Positions 45,892 through 58,257 are shown, counted from the first letter of the stretch. The stretch is 64,000 nucleotides of DNA from Diplolepis rosae (GCA_030998225.1 JAPYXD010000466.1:4195001-4259000), one strand, 5' to 3'. Numbers and translations: made by a program. Notes: generated by a model from the letters alone, not told the origin.

Positions 45892-48800
45892 ATGGAAGTT
45901 AAACTTGATGAATTCAAGGTAAAAATTGAGAGGACAAATTTCGACGATGCAAAATTCGAGAAACCTTCAAAAATTGAAGACATTGCTGTTGAAGGTGTAA
46001 AAATCGAGGCATCAAGATTTGATGATTCTATTGTTCTAAACAATGAAATTCCATCTAAGGAAGAAAATTCTTTACTGATTCCATCTTCTTCCGCCAGCTT
46101 AGATACTAAAAATGTTTCTGACCCAAAGGCTTCCAACATTAAAATCGTCCGTGGCACGAAAAGAAAATGGACGGATGCTGCCGATTCAAATCCAACTGAA
46201 AAAAAAGGTTTGTTCTCTTTACTTAATACACCTTTATTTGTATTGTATTATCATAAATCATACAATAATTCAGAATCAAGAGAGGACGACAGCGAAGCAA
46301 AGATAATGCGATCATTGAAGAGATCCTGTGAACTGTGGTCTTTAGAAGATAAAAATACATTTTTCAAGGCAGTCAATGAATTTGGAAAGGATTTTGATGC
46401 CTTGCAGAGTTATTTTTTGAGTCAAGGAAAGAAAAAGGGACTTCCAGAAAATATGATAAAAAACAAAGAGCAGATACGTCATTTCTATTATCGGACTTGG
46501 CTGAAGATATCGAAGCGTTTGAAATTCTCTGAAGGTACAAATTACACTTTTTCGAATCTCATTTTAAGTAGATTATTAAATATGTTCTCTAATTTAAAAT
46601 GCTCGTTGCTTGTACTGCTTCAGATGTTAAAAAAACAACACAAGAGCTTTATGGACTGATTAATTATGGAGAATTGAGAAGAAAACTACCTCGGATGCAT
46701 GATAAAGCCCACATGAAATTGAATGAGTTAGTTTATTGGGGATCAACGCAAGTTAGACTGAGGGGGAAAACAATGAGAATCAAAACTCCAATATGTAGAG
46801 CTTTGAGAAAACTAAACCAGCTAGAAGGTTATTATATCTTTTTATTATTTTTATGGCATTTTAATTAACATACTTTTTACCATGCATATTCATAACAATT
46901 AAAGGCATTTAAAATCTTTATGGAAAAATAGATGCTTCCAACTTTCCCGGGATTCGAGCCCATGTTTTTCGATTTCTGGTCGACTGCTCTGAGACAAAAT
47001 TTCAAAAATTCAACTATCCTAATTCATGACAATGCTAAAAAAATTATTCACATTGCTAATTATCTGACAGGTGTCTAAGAACTATGCAAAAGAAAATTAT
47101 ATAAAATTATGAAAAATACTAAAATATTGATCAATAAACTGGTATTTCAATTTACAGATTGGCAAGAGGATATAAAATTACCTCCAAGAGTAACGATAGA
47201 GTTACGGCCTGGGAATAATATGGCTTGGTGGAAAGTCCAGGCCTCGGCAATGAATCCAAGAGTTCGGAGTCTTGTCCCTATCCAGCGGAGACTCTCCAGT
47301 ATTTTGACATTTTTGCAACAACGTTGGCGACCTCCGAAGTACAGGACTGTATCCTTTGCTGATTTTTATTTCTATTCGTATTTACACACGGTATAATGTG
47401 TTTCCTTGAATGAAATGTTAGTCAGCAATCGAGGAAAACCCAATCGATGAATCCAAGGAATCAATTCTCCTCCGAGTTGCACCTCCCGAAGGTAGCAAAA
47501 TCGCTCTTCCAGTCGTAAATCTTGGTGAATATCTAACCAGCAATAGCGTTAGTTTCAACTCCTACGAAAAACGCCTTTGTTTAAAAAGCTCCAGAGTAGA
47601 ATTACTAGGATCCGTACAATACATAAAAGGTGTTGGAAAAAAGGGTGTCAAAAAATGTAAAGTAGACAAAAAGACGAATAAAAATAATGAAGATCAGTAC
47701 GTTGGAGTGGACAATAATAGTGATCTAGACGTTCCTGAATTAGGTAGTTCAAATTTTTCGAATGAGAAATCGACAACGAATGATGCGAAAACTCCAACGG
47801 AACAACCTGCTGAGCCTAATAGATTTCCAGGCAGAGAAACTATTGATAGGATCAGATTAGGCTGGAATATCGATGAAGCGAATACGATCACTGTGGGTGA
47901 TCTTTTTCTAATGGCAAGTGATTCAGATGATGACAAGTTTTTTATAGTATAAAAAATTGATTCAATAATTTAAAATTAAGAATCAATAGTTTTAGAATTT
48001 ATTAAGGATGGATGAAAACAATAATAAATTTAAAGAACTGATGAAATAATTTTGCTTTTCCTTACAGTTTGGACGAGAATCAAAAGTAACTCTCGAATAT
48101 TGGTGGGATTCACCTCCACGTGAAACTCAAGCATTTTCTACAGGAAAATCAAAATTGATCGTTACACCTCGAGATGATAATGTAAGCCTTACATTACAAA
48201 AATTATTATCAATTGCGAAACAAAGCTATGGAACTAGCAAGGTAATTATTTCCATTGTGAAGCAAATAAGTCAGAATTTCAAGTTCCAAACTGGTTTTAG
48301 CAACATTAAATTTTAATTTAAGAAAAACACGTTCAAATATTTGGGTAAGAGGGAATCCTTAAAGAACAACCTATAATTATTTCTCAAAATTAGATGGAAA
48401 CTTGTATTTAACATCTGATGCAAAATTATTGTTTACTTACAATTTATCGTTTTTTTTGTCTTTTAAAGGGTTATGATAACACATCGGGCAGCAGTGAAAC
48501 AGTGATTTCATCTCGAATTCCTTCGACAAAAGAGTCGACGTTTAGGCGACCATTGATTCCCCAAGCCTATCACAGACTTGGAACGCCGGATGCCTTCAAA
48601 ACTCAATTAGACGTAAATGAAAAATTAGAAATCAATCATTAACATTTTTTTAGTTTTGAATCATTACAAGATTTAAAGAACTTTAAAAGTGGCTGATATT
48701 TAATAGAAAAATAACTCAAAAGAATTAAATCTAACTGAGAAACAATAATCACCTATAATTTAATTTGTTACTTTTCTAGAAATTCAAAACGAGATTTTGC

Positions 48801-51800
48801 AAGAGAGGTAGAACGATAAGACAAAGGAATCTGATAGTGCAAAGGGTAGTTCCACTAGCTAGTCCAGAAATCTATTCAGAAATGCCACGTCCACCGGGTG
48901 GAGAAATGCTTGATGCAAGTGAAATTCCTTTGAATAACTCTGTGAATAAAAGTAGCAGAGGTACAGAAGTCAAAGCCGGAACTTCAGAAGAAGAGCATTT
49001 CCTCGATGTTTTACAAGAAACGAATCCTGCAAAAGCCTCTACCTCGATCATCACAAGTGCCACGAAAATATTAAAAGAAGGCGAACACCAATGGCTCAAC
49101 TGCGAGGTAAAAAACGAATTTTTAAATTAATATTTCCATTTCAAAATATGATGAGAATGTAATAAGCACTTTAATTTAACTTACATAATATTCTCCTGTG
49201 AAGGTGAGAAGTTGGTTTTTGTAAGTTGCGTTTATACATATGGGGCATTATTTCTCAAGTTACACCAACCAAAAATTTGATTTTTTCCGATTGACCTAAA
49301 CCTAGGGCAAAACGTTATCCCATTAGGCGGTACATTAGTCTTCAAAAATCTTGCCATTTTAATGTAAATTGGAAAAGATAGAGAGGGGGTAATTTTTCAG
49401 TCTTGTGAAGATAGGCCGTATTTCGAATGCTTGTAACTACTTTCCTTTGGAATACAAACTTTGTTGACCTGAATGTTTTCGATTCGTTATTGCACAACAA
49501 ATTGAATGGTCTTAACCGCTTTTTGAAAATTAAAAATGTTTTCGACTTTTTCTTTGAAGTTAGTCCCTTCTTTTTTTTATCTCAGATTAGAGCTTGGGAA
49601 TTCTACTTTCGAAATCCTGAAGGACAAAAAGAATTTTTTGTTCTTTTCGAGAAATTAAATAAAGAATTAACTGGATGAATTGTCGGCACTCGTACTACTC
49701 ATATGTTGACTCCGAAAAACATGAATACTTTAGTATTTTGCCACTAGATGGGCAGCAATATACTCATTTACAATTCTAACCACTTTATAAATGTATCAAA
49801 TACGCCGTCTTGAATTAAACATTGATTTAAAGATTTCTTCAATATAAATCTTTCGTTGTGCAGGTTTGCAATAATTGTATATGTTATAATTATTATATAA
49901 TTTATTTATTGCAGTTTTGTATGGTCATTATTTCAGATAATTTGACTTATGATACCGCTGCTGCGTGTAATTATTAAAAAATCATTGTTGATTTTCTCAA
50001 AGTTAATTACAATCCGAAAAAGATTGATTATTTCACAGATGGTGCAGGGCAGCATTTCGAAAACAAATATAGTTTCATCAATCTTCAAGCTCACGAAACA
50101 GATTTTAGTATCTTATAAGAATGGCATTTTCATGGGACAGTCCATGGAACAGGAGCTTACGATGGCATAGGTTCAAACGTGAAAATAGAAGTTCTGCTAA
50201 AGCTCTATTTGAGTGGGCGGAAAAATTGCAAAGAGACTCTGGTTTTTTGAGCAGTAAAGAAACTCACGCAGTAACCATCGAAAAACTGAAATCTAGATTT
50301 GACCGTGCAAGAATAATACCAGGCACACTACAGTTCCATGCTTTCATCCCTGATAACGATAGCCGATTATAGTTGAAGAAATCAAAAAATCAAACTTTTA
50401 ATATGTTTTCGTGGAAGATTGCAGGCATTAAATCAAATTAATCACAGTCTCAACTCTGTGAACTGGTGAGAGCAATTATATTTATAAGGAAAAACAATAA
50501 TCGACACGAGAAATTTTCCAATTTTCATTGAATTGGAAAGATTGTTGGAGGCCAAAGTACCACCTAATAAGACAACATTTTGCCCTAGTTTTAGGTCAAT
50601 CGGAAAACATCAAATTTTTAGTTTGTATACACTTAAGAAGTAATGCCCCATTTATGGAATGGCCATGGATGGGTTGCAGAATAGAGCTATGAGTGCGAGT
50701 CCGACAGCAACCCATTCGTGGCCATTCTGTATGTACATATACTTTATACATATACTCATATGTCTTATATAGGGTGTTTTTTTAAGTACTTGAGAACTTC
50801 GAATTTAAATAAGACATTAAAAAATTGATAGAATGTTTTTATTTTTTTTGTGAAAGTAAATTTAATACCATGTATGTTTTAAAAATGATTTCCGACATGT
50901 CATTGACGATCACCACGACTAATCGTTACGAAGTGCATCCGATCAGTCCAATTTTTGACCACTTTCTCCAATATTTCTGGGCTTATTTCATTAATGGCTC
51001 GGTTAATATTGACCTCCATGCCTTCCAGAGCTATTCCTTTGTCAGCATAAACCATGGATTTAACATACGCACAAAGAAGATAATCTGGAGGCGTCAAGTT
51101 ATACGATATTGAAGGCCGATTGAAATTCGTGTGACTGCCACCCTTGGTTCGCTCAGGCAGCAAACTTCACACTCATTTAAAATCACTTACGCGCACTTGC
51201 TGCACATTCTATTTTTTGCACCATCTGCATAGGAAGTGAGACTTGGAAAAATCGAAACAGAAACTAACCTAGTTTAACGGCGAAACAAAAGACACCAGAT
51301 ATCGATCTGATGATAAATTCATTATGTCTTCATTACGTCACGATTTTTATAATTCTCGCACGATTCAGGAATCAGTTGTTTCGCATATGTTATACAGGCA
51401 TGGAAGTCGAAGTTCCCATGCAGGCGTTGCAAAAAGTTCCTCGCAGCCATAGCGAAGCAAAGTTTAAATTATTCTCGCACGGCGAAACTACTGTAAAAGC
51501 ATAAAACGTTGTACTTTTCGAGCATGAAGGGAATCTTGCTTCAGATGCATGAATTATGTGTCAGGATAGCAAGAGTTGTATATGCTATAAGAGCATGATA
51601 AGTGATCTTGCTGTTACAGTTAGATTTTTTCTCCGTCTATAGTAAACGTCATAGTAAAAAATCGTCAATTCAGATGTATGGAGAAGACTGGAGACACAAA
51701 CACTTTCACTTCCATAAGCAGTTAATTTCACTTTGTGGAACACTGGTAGTATTGCTCCTATTCAAAGAAATGCCTTTGGGAAAATATGTTTTATTATCCT

Positions 51801-52677
51801 AAAGAAATTTATTGTTAAGTTTTATTTATTTTGAACAATAAACCATATATTCACAAATAAATTTTTTCAATAAATGCTTTTTTATTGTAGCAACTGAAAA
51901 ATAACATTCTATCCTATACATTTCCAATGAAAACAATACCACCACTGTTCCACGATTTGAAGTTAGCTGTTTATGGAAGTGAAAATGCGTAATTCATTAG
52001 TGCAGAAGTGGGGAAAGTAAAATAAAGTAAAAATAGCACAGATTTAAAATAGAGCTAAAAAGGTATTTCCTCACTTTATTATTTACATTTTGTACTGCAT
52101 TTGGAATTAGAGTTGGAAGAGGGTTAATAAAGTCAAAATAGCACAAATTTAAAATAGAGCTAAAAAGGTATTTCTTCACTTTATTATTAAAATTTTTTGC
52201 TGCATTTGGAGCTTCAACTTGAATTAAAACTATGGTTTTTTCGTTTTTTATTTCAGGTCGCCGATTTTTCCTTGAGCAGTTTTTTAGGTCAACTTGATTC
52301 GCCAATAAAAGGATCGCAACGAAGTCAAACTGAAGGTCCTACAGTTGAAGATGTTCGACCGCCTTCGGACGTAAGTTTAATAATGTTTTTACTCCTATTT
52401 AAAATTTTGACAAATATTAAACAAATTAGTAATATCTTCAAATTAATTATTTACAATTTTTCAAAAATTATCATTTCATAATTAAAACTTGTAAAATTTT
52501 CTGAACCTAACATACCTGGTTTCATTACTAAATCTTGATCTCTAAATTTTGTTTCTTTATAAATTTTAGGTCGTAACTCAAATGCAATGCTTAATGGGAG
52601 AAAATAGCGTGGACTATATGGTGAAATTTGCAAATCTTGCGTCGCAAATGGCCTCGGAGGGCCAGAAAAACAAGTAA
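45892..52677 (+). CDS. crm: Cramped homologue, SANT-domain chromatin protein (10 exons)
   Basis: Nuclear chromatin protein of the Cramped/CRAMP1 family, Polycomb-related and linked to histone gene expression. Coding exons by eye: 45892-46207, 46274-46534, 46624-46827, 47158-47348, 47422-47913, 48068-48241, 48469-48612, 48780-49106, 52257-52370, 52570-52677. They sum to 2331 bases (776 aa) with all junction phases agreeing. The acidic N-terminus leads to the Myb/SANT-like region (CELWSLEDKNTFFKAVNEFG, residues about 125-200), then ELYGLINYGELRRKL and WWKVQASAMNPRVRSL. A conserved IRLGWNIDEANTITVGDLFLM continues into FGRESKVTLEYWW, and the C-terminus has DFSLSSFLGQLDSP. Exon 5 ends at a GC donor (atg|gcaagt). 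The donors of exons 3 and 4 are weak and least certain. The 3.1-kb eighth intron holds transposon debris. ATG 45892 is chosen because the frame agrees with the family and an in-frame TTG lies just before it. Confidence 0.9.
46930..46996 (-). other. tRNA-derived sequence in crm intron 3
   Basis: On the minus strand: ctcagagcagtcgacc, agaaatcgaaaaacatgg, ctcgaatcccggg. The last resembles a B box and the first a D-arm region of a tRNA. It does not form a full cloverleaf. Probably a decayed tRNA or SINE fragment. Confidence 0.35.
49241..50650. mobile_element. Unclassified DNA transposon with ~145-bp TIRs in crm intron 8
   Basis: Ends tggggcattatttctcaag and its inverse (cttaagaagtaatgcccca). Further paired blocks are ttttccgattgaccta and agggcaaaa. 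Inside are broken pieces of one protein in several frames on the plus strand: IISDNLTYDTAAA, YFTDGAGQHFENKYSFINL, a WHFHGTVHGTGAYDGIG-like piece, and SKETHAVTIEKLKSRFDRA. The TDGA...H...GAxDGIG pattern is familiar to me from arthropod transposon proteins, but I cannot name the superfamily. Target duplication not resolved. Confidence 0.7.
50772..51170 (-). pseudogene. Mariner-like transposase C-terminal fragment
   Basis: After a TA, the left end gggtgttttttt looks like a mariner TIR. The minus-strand frame 50900-51163 holds LTPPDYLLCAYVKSMVYADK and EILEKVVKNWTDRMHF, the C-terminal part of a mariner/Tc1 transposase with the third catalytic Asp region. The rest of the element is missing. Different subfamily from the mariner at 16631. 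Confidence 0.8.
51171..52256. other. Rest of crm intron 8
   Basis: Open frames at 51310-51504 and 51602-51802 have no recognisable family. The segment 52017-52215 is a tandem duplication of ~110 bases (gcacagatttaaaatagagc twice; aaaaggtatttc twice). No other feature is supported. Confidence 0.45.
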
Positions 52678-55600
52678 AATTTTGATGTTCCAAAAATGAC
52701 AATACGTGAACCTTATGACGTAATTACATTGTGATTATTAATTATAACGAAAATGAAATCCTACAAAATAAGATGAAAAACCTTGTCTTATAAGAGATGG
52801 ATAATTTTAGGATAATTTTTTTAAAGATTGGTGTTCTAGGAAATAGAATGAGAGAAAAATATGGAAAATATGTTGCTCAATTATAATTCAATGAATCATA
52901 CGACTTTATTTTACACGTGATCTCCGGAGCCGCGACAACTGGGGGATCACGATTTTGTTATTATCAGGTGGAACTTTTTCCTTGTAGAGTCTGAAAGTGA
53001 ATGATGTTTTGCAAAATATTTGTTTCTATGACTTGGAAATGACTGTTTATTGGATTCGATCTTCTCCGCAAAACACAAGGTGTGCTGTTGTTTTTTTCTT
53101 GTCAACCATATATGCATGCTCTACAAACCAAAGAATGGAAAAGAATTGTAAATATGAGTTATTTGAAGCGCGCTTAAAGACAACAGTCGACGAAATTCGT
53201 ATCTTTCATAGTATCCGACATTCTTGTTCGAAAAACAATGTTTTAAAACTCAAAATACAATTTATAAAAAAAATTTAGCTCGAAAATTTGTTAACTCTCA
53301 ACAATAAAAGTAGAAATAACCAATAAATTTTAGAAACTACGTCTTAGGAAATGGATTTTAATTTCAAAGAGAGAATTTAATTCGTGAGGTTATCTAATAC
53401 TGTCATTGTTCAAAAGGAGCCTAAATTTACTAATACTAGAAATCTGTTTTTCAAAATCAAGTATTAAATTGAGTTTCACTTTATTTTGTTGGATAGGAAT
53501 TTTACGAATGGAATTAAAAATTATGTAATGTAGAGTTAAATTGTGCAACGTAATTCCAAGTTCAATTGCTCACGTGTTTTTTTCATAGTCATTCTTTTTA
53601 GTATCTTACTAAAAAGAGTCTCCTTCCTGGTATCAAGTCAATTTATTAGATCATGAAAAGGATAAGAATATAAAAATTATGCTTTTAAATTTATAAGGGG
53701 AAGATTAAGCATGGTAACAAAAATAATAAAATTTTAAAAGCATGTTTTATCGCAAAATAACTTAAATATAATGAGTTTTAAGCAATTTTATGTGTTAAAT
53801 AAGTCTTTCAGAAATTAAAATTAGCACCTTTGTTTAATTATTTTCTAGTATTCTTGTTTATTCATTTGATCTTTCTACAACTATTAAAATTAATACATTT
53901 CCCAAATAATGTTTTCCTAAATTAAAATGATCATAAATATTTTCTAATTAATCGATTTACTTTTCAAAGCATACTGAAATATTAAAATCATTATTGTGAA
54001 TGTTATTACTAGGATAGTAAATTTCATCCCCGAAAATAGATATTAGATTTTCGAAAATTTATTATGTTATTATTTTGTGGTTAGTTAATTCTGTCTGTCA
54101 ACATTGACTCCAAAAAGATGTTTTACGATGTTCATTATTGAATACATCAATGAATGATGAAATTGCTTATCTTGAAGAACAGAATAATATTAAGCAATCG
54201 TATTCGTTGGTTATTATTCATTAACAAGGATTAATTAATAGACATTTTATAATTATTATGTTGTCCATTTTTTTTAGGATCAAGAAAGATTTATAACGAG
54301 TCATTTATTTCATCATAAGCGACAATCTCAATATGCGTCACGTATACATGCATATACACCTGATAATACAGAGAACTCACGTGTGCACACGTTTGCAAGA
54401 GACTCGAAGCTCGAATGTACCACTAAAAATAAAATTAAAACGTGTTAACCTGCGTCAGTATCGTGCCTGGAGGGGACTCGATCTGAGTGATTGGATGCAG
54501 CCGAGAAGAGGGAAATCCCCAGAGAATACATACACGTAAACATTTTGCTGTTTCAATAATAATTTGGCCACGACTACTAAAGCTATAAGGAAAGTCTCGT
54601 CGTAATCAAGTCGTGATGACGTTAAACCATCCAAACAGTCTTTACAATTGAATCTCGAGTTCAGGAGTATTGCAGTGTGAAAGCGCAGTAACTACTGCGG
54701 TTCCCATCACCAAAACATACAATATTTTATCCATTAAATTTGCAATTACAAAGACTTTCTTCAATATACTCAACTCATTTATTTTAAGAGTATATTGCTT
54801 GAACAGAATAAAATTTAATAGATACAAAAAGAAGCTAAAACAATCCCGGAGTTGAAGATTAAAAAATGTAAAAAAGCATTCAAAATTAATATCAGAGAAA
54901 ATGAATAAATTCTACGTTAGTTTACTTAGTTTTAAATCGGGTGAAATTGTTGACTGAATTTTACTGGTAAATTGGTTTTTTGTATTAAAAGAAAAAATAT
55001 TTGTTATTTCTGACACTTGTTTAAAATTAAAATTGTGCAAAATTATTGTTACAAGGATTAATTATGAATTCGTACATGGATTATCAAAAAAATGATATTT
55101 CTGAGGTAAGTTATACATTTCTTCATTGATTATATTCCGTACTTATTTTTAAAAATGAAGTATGTTACAAAAATAATTTATAAATAAAATAATTGAAACA
55201 GATTCTTTTTTATTAAATGTGAGTTTTATTGTAATAGAGTTATTCGACACAGTTCTTTACTTTTTGTGTTGAGCTAAATTCTGATAAAATTCGTGGCGTT
55301 ATCTCAACCGATTAAGAAATTCCATGCTCCGAATTTAAGCGGCAAAGAAGGCACAATTTTCTTACAAATAAAAATATTCGTAAAAGAACCGGTTTGTCGA
55401 CTGTCTTTAAATTTAATGTTCTCCAAGTTTTATTTCATATCGAAAGGTTGACCACTAATCATTTTGAACATGGCTTTTTTACATTAAATGCCTCAAATTT
55501 TTATTTAAAATAAATTTTCGTATACGTATACATATGTCACCGTCTGTGAAGAAAGGTACCTAACATCCGAAAGCTAAATTTTACAGGACGGGCGATTGTA

Positions 55601-55861
55601 ACAGAGTCCGTTGGTGGATTTGCGCTTATTATACCTACCTTTATATCTTGAAAACAAATGTGACTGACAAAATTTTTTTGATTTTTGAAAACGAAAGAGC
55701 GACTCTAGGACTATTAATTGGTGTAAGAAACTGAAAATCGATTTTTTGGGCGTTAGTTACGTTTCTTTGTGGACGGTCACATAAAAAGTGTCCACGAGTG
55801 GGTTGCAGAATAAGAATATAGTGTTAAGGGTGTATAGATGATATAACGGCTAAAATTTAAT
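52678..55861. other. Downstream of cramped, no confirmed gene
   Basis: Includes the crm 3' UTR (length unknown; aataaa occurs near 53305). A pyrimidine tract and AG at 54260-54279 precede a 58-codon open frame (DQERFITSHLFHHKRQ...) that ends in TAA near 54455. It might be a terminal exon, but no partner exon was found. The remainder is AT-rich. Confidence 0.4.
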
Positions 55862-56487
55862 GCTTATTTCAGGTTATTTTTTGTAACAAAATAAAATACA
55901 ATTACTTTAATTGTTTGCATGTTATTATTGGTATCTTAAATTGTGAAAAAAATTTTTTTTTAGTTAATTTTACAATGAATTATTACTATTTTCTGAGGTC
56001 TAAATGGACTCCTCAACAAAAATTTAGGTAGTGATCTGAAACAAAAAAATTCAATTGGTTATTGTTCTGGAGGACTGTCGCTCTGGTCTGTACTAGAATT
56101 AAACATTTTTATCAATAAACAAGAAAATGGAAGACTTTTAAAGAAAAGTTTTCAAAACTCGTGATTTTCTTCGTTGAAAATCGGAGAAAAAAGTAAGAAA
56201 TGACTATTAAAAATTCACCATTCTAGTACCCACATGAGCCATTAGTGTTCAAAACAATAATCAATTTGATTTTTTTATTTTAGAGCACTACAAGCGCCAG
56301 AATTACGCTGACCACCCACTTAAATTTTTTTTGAGGAGTCAACTTTAACAGCACAAAATAATAATAATTCATTGTGAAATTTACTAAAAAAAATTTTTTG
56401 TACAATTTAAGATAACAATAATAACATGTAAAAAGATTGAAATAATTGTATGTCATTTTGTTACAAAAAAAAAAGTCCTGAAATAAT
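55862..56487. repeat. Foldback element, ~170-bp arms
   Basis: Left atttcaggttatttt...ttgtaacaaa, caaaaatttagg; right its inverse (ttgttac, acataacaataat-type words, ending cctgaaat). Spacer about 220 bases. Non-coding. Confidence 0.65.
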
Positions 56488-56515
56488 CGTCGCATTCCGT
56501 TCTGTTGTTCTGTCT

Positions 56516-56840
56516 CATATTCTTCGCATACATTCAAGTTTATTTCTTGTAATTTATACTGAAGCTTAAGTCAACTTTGTAATATTGCAAATGTAAGTTA
56601 CATTTCCTCAAAATTACTAAATTTGGTTTTGATTTTAAATGGAAAAGGAAATACAATTTACTCAAGACTATCGGCCTTAAGGAACATCATCATGACAATC
56701 GTAGAGTTTAATCAAGCGAACGATTTTGCATTTCAACGATTATTTCGCATCTCACATATTTTACTTAAAAAATCGTTTTTTCTGACTCAAGGAATCTCAA
56801 AACGTAAAGATTTGATGATTATGATTATGAGAATATTGTT
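56516..56840 (+). repeat. Dispersed repeat family A, internally deleted copy
   Basis: Joins in one copy the block known from 12715-13080 (ttcgcatacattcaag, ctatcggccttaaggaac, atcgtagagttta) and the terminal block known from 1-180 (ttttctgactcaaggaatct, aaacgtaaagatttgatg, atgagaatatt). This shows those parts belong to one family. Confidence 0.75.
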
Positions 56841-56949
56841 GTGTTAGCCAGTAATTGGGAAAATGGGTTAAATAATCAATACATTTATATAGTAACGTCT
56901 ATGTCCGACTGTCTGAGCGAGTGTCTCGAGCCACCCCTTCTCGCCCCTG

Positions 56950-57110
56950 TCTTCTAGTGATGGGACATCGAAACATCGAAAACATCGATGTTTTGGTTTC
57001 GATGTATCGATGTTAGACATCTATGTCACCTTTTCGATATATCTTACTTAAATATCGATGGAAGCTCTCGATAGTTTTGATATCGATCGATGTCAACGCT
57101 TCTTTTCCTC
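56950..57110. repeat. ATCGATG-rich MITE-like sequence
   Basis: Starts tagtgatgggacatcgaaac and has many catcgatg, tcgatgt and atatcgat words. The agtgatggg start recalls hAT ends. No defined right end. Confidence 0.45.
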
Positions 57111-57308
57111 TAATTCGAAATGAAATGCTAATAAGTTTGAAACATAAGTTTTAAAATTCACAAAAATGTAATTTATTTATGGTAAAGAGATATCTTCCTG
57201 GTTCCTAATTCTTTTGAACAAAATTATTGATAAAATTAATAACAATATTTTACGTCCGAGATTAAATTATGAAGTAAATTAACATTACCCTAGTGGACCC
57301 GGTTGAGC

Positions 57309-57640
57309 CCTAGCAGACCCGGTTGAGAGAACGATCAGAGAATACTCTGACCGTCCTCTGACCTCGCATTATTGAGGCTAAGAACGATAAAAAAAACATT
57401 TAAAACATTGCAATTATGATTCCGTAGCGAAATTTGGAATAGAAGGTGTAGGGATAAATACAATAATTTTATTTTTCAGCGATAAAAACTAGGAAAACAT
57501 CATATACCTGTCATTGAAGGGTAATTCAAATTTGATTGCAGAATCATAATTGCAATGCTTTAAATGTTTTTTATCGTTCTTAGCCATAATAATGCGAGGT
57601 CAGAGAACGGTCAGAGTATATATCAGAGTCCGCTAGGAAG
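57309..57640. repeat. Foldback element copy 1 (deleted right arm)
   Basis: Left arm: ccggttgagagaacgatcag, ctctgacctcgcatta, attgcaattatgattc, taggaaaacatc, tgtcattgaagg. The right arm repeats these inverted but lacks the inner ~100 bases. It is a deletion derivative of the unit at 57641-58135. Confidence 0.8.
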
Positions 57641-58135
57641 AGAACAGTGAGAGAATACTCTGACTGTTCTCTGACCTCGCATTATTATGTCTGAGAACGA
57701 TTAAAAAAACATTTAAAATATTGCAATTATGATTCCGTGGCGAAATTTGGAATAGAAGGCGTAAGAATAAATACAATAATTTTATTTTTCAGTGATAAAA
57801 ACTAGGTAAATATCATGTACCTGTCATTGAAGGCAGTGCAGTAGTTCACCATTTGCGGAACGTCTCCACCAATAGTAAACCTTCATGGTGAAGACGTTCC
57901 GACAATTGAGAACAACTGCACTGCCTTCAATGACTGGTATACAATATTTACCTAGGTTTTATCGCTGAAAAATAAAATTATTGTATATATTCTTACGCCT
58001 GATAATTCAAATTTGATCGCAGAATCATAATTGCAATGCTTTACATTTTTTTTGTATCGTTCTTAGCCATAGTAATGCGAGGTCAGAGAACGGTCAGAGT
58101 ATTCTCTGATCGTTCTCTCAACCAGGCCCGCTAAG
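57641..58135. repeat. Foldback element copy 2, near-continuous ~240-bp hairpin
   Basis: Left arm as in copy 1 continuing through gataaaaactaggtaaat and tgtcattgaaggcagtgcag into ttgcggaacgtctccacca. The right arm is the inverse of all of this, ending ggtcagagaacggtcagag... and ctcaaccaggcccgctaagg. The central 57832-57925 is a palindrome in its own right (ggcagtgcagtagttc / gaacaactgcactgcc), with a spacer of under 20 bases at the very centre. Confidence 0.85.
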
Positions 58136-58219
58136 GTAAAGAAAGGTGGAATTCTCGATGTTGAATGAATCGTTCAGACTATTCATAATAATATATATCT
58201 CAATTTATTCAAAAAAACT

Positions 58220-58257
58220 CAACGTTTCGCATGCCTCTCTGGCAGCATCTTCAAGAC
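58220..58257 (-). ncRNA. Hammerhead-like motif in the Penelope 3' region
   Basis: On the minus strand: cttgaagatgctgcc, agaga, ggcatgcgaaacgtt. Penelope-like elements are known to carry minimal hammerhead ribozymes with a CTGANGA...GAAAC core. Here the first core box reads TTGAAGA, with extra bases between stem II and GAAAC, so activity is doubtful. Confidence 0.35.

Noticed and set aside
46208..46273. Retention of the first cramped intron as coding sequence
   Set aside because: The 66 bases are in frame without a stop, but have GT and CAG borders and encode an unconserved hydrophobic insert in a disordered region; splicing fits the family better, although retention cannot be excluded.
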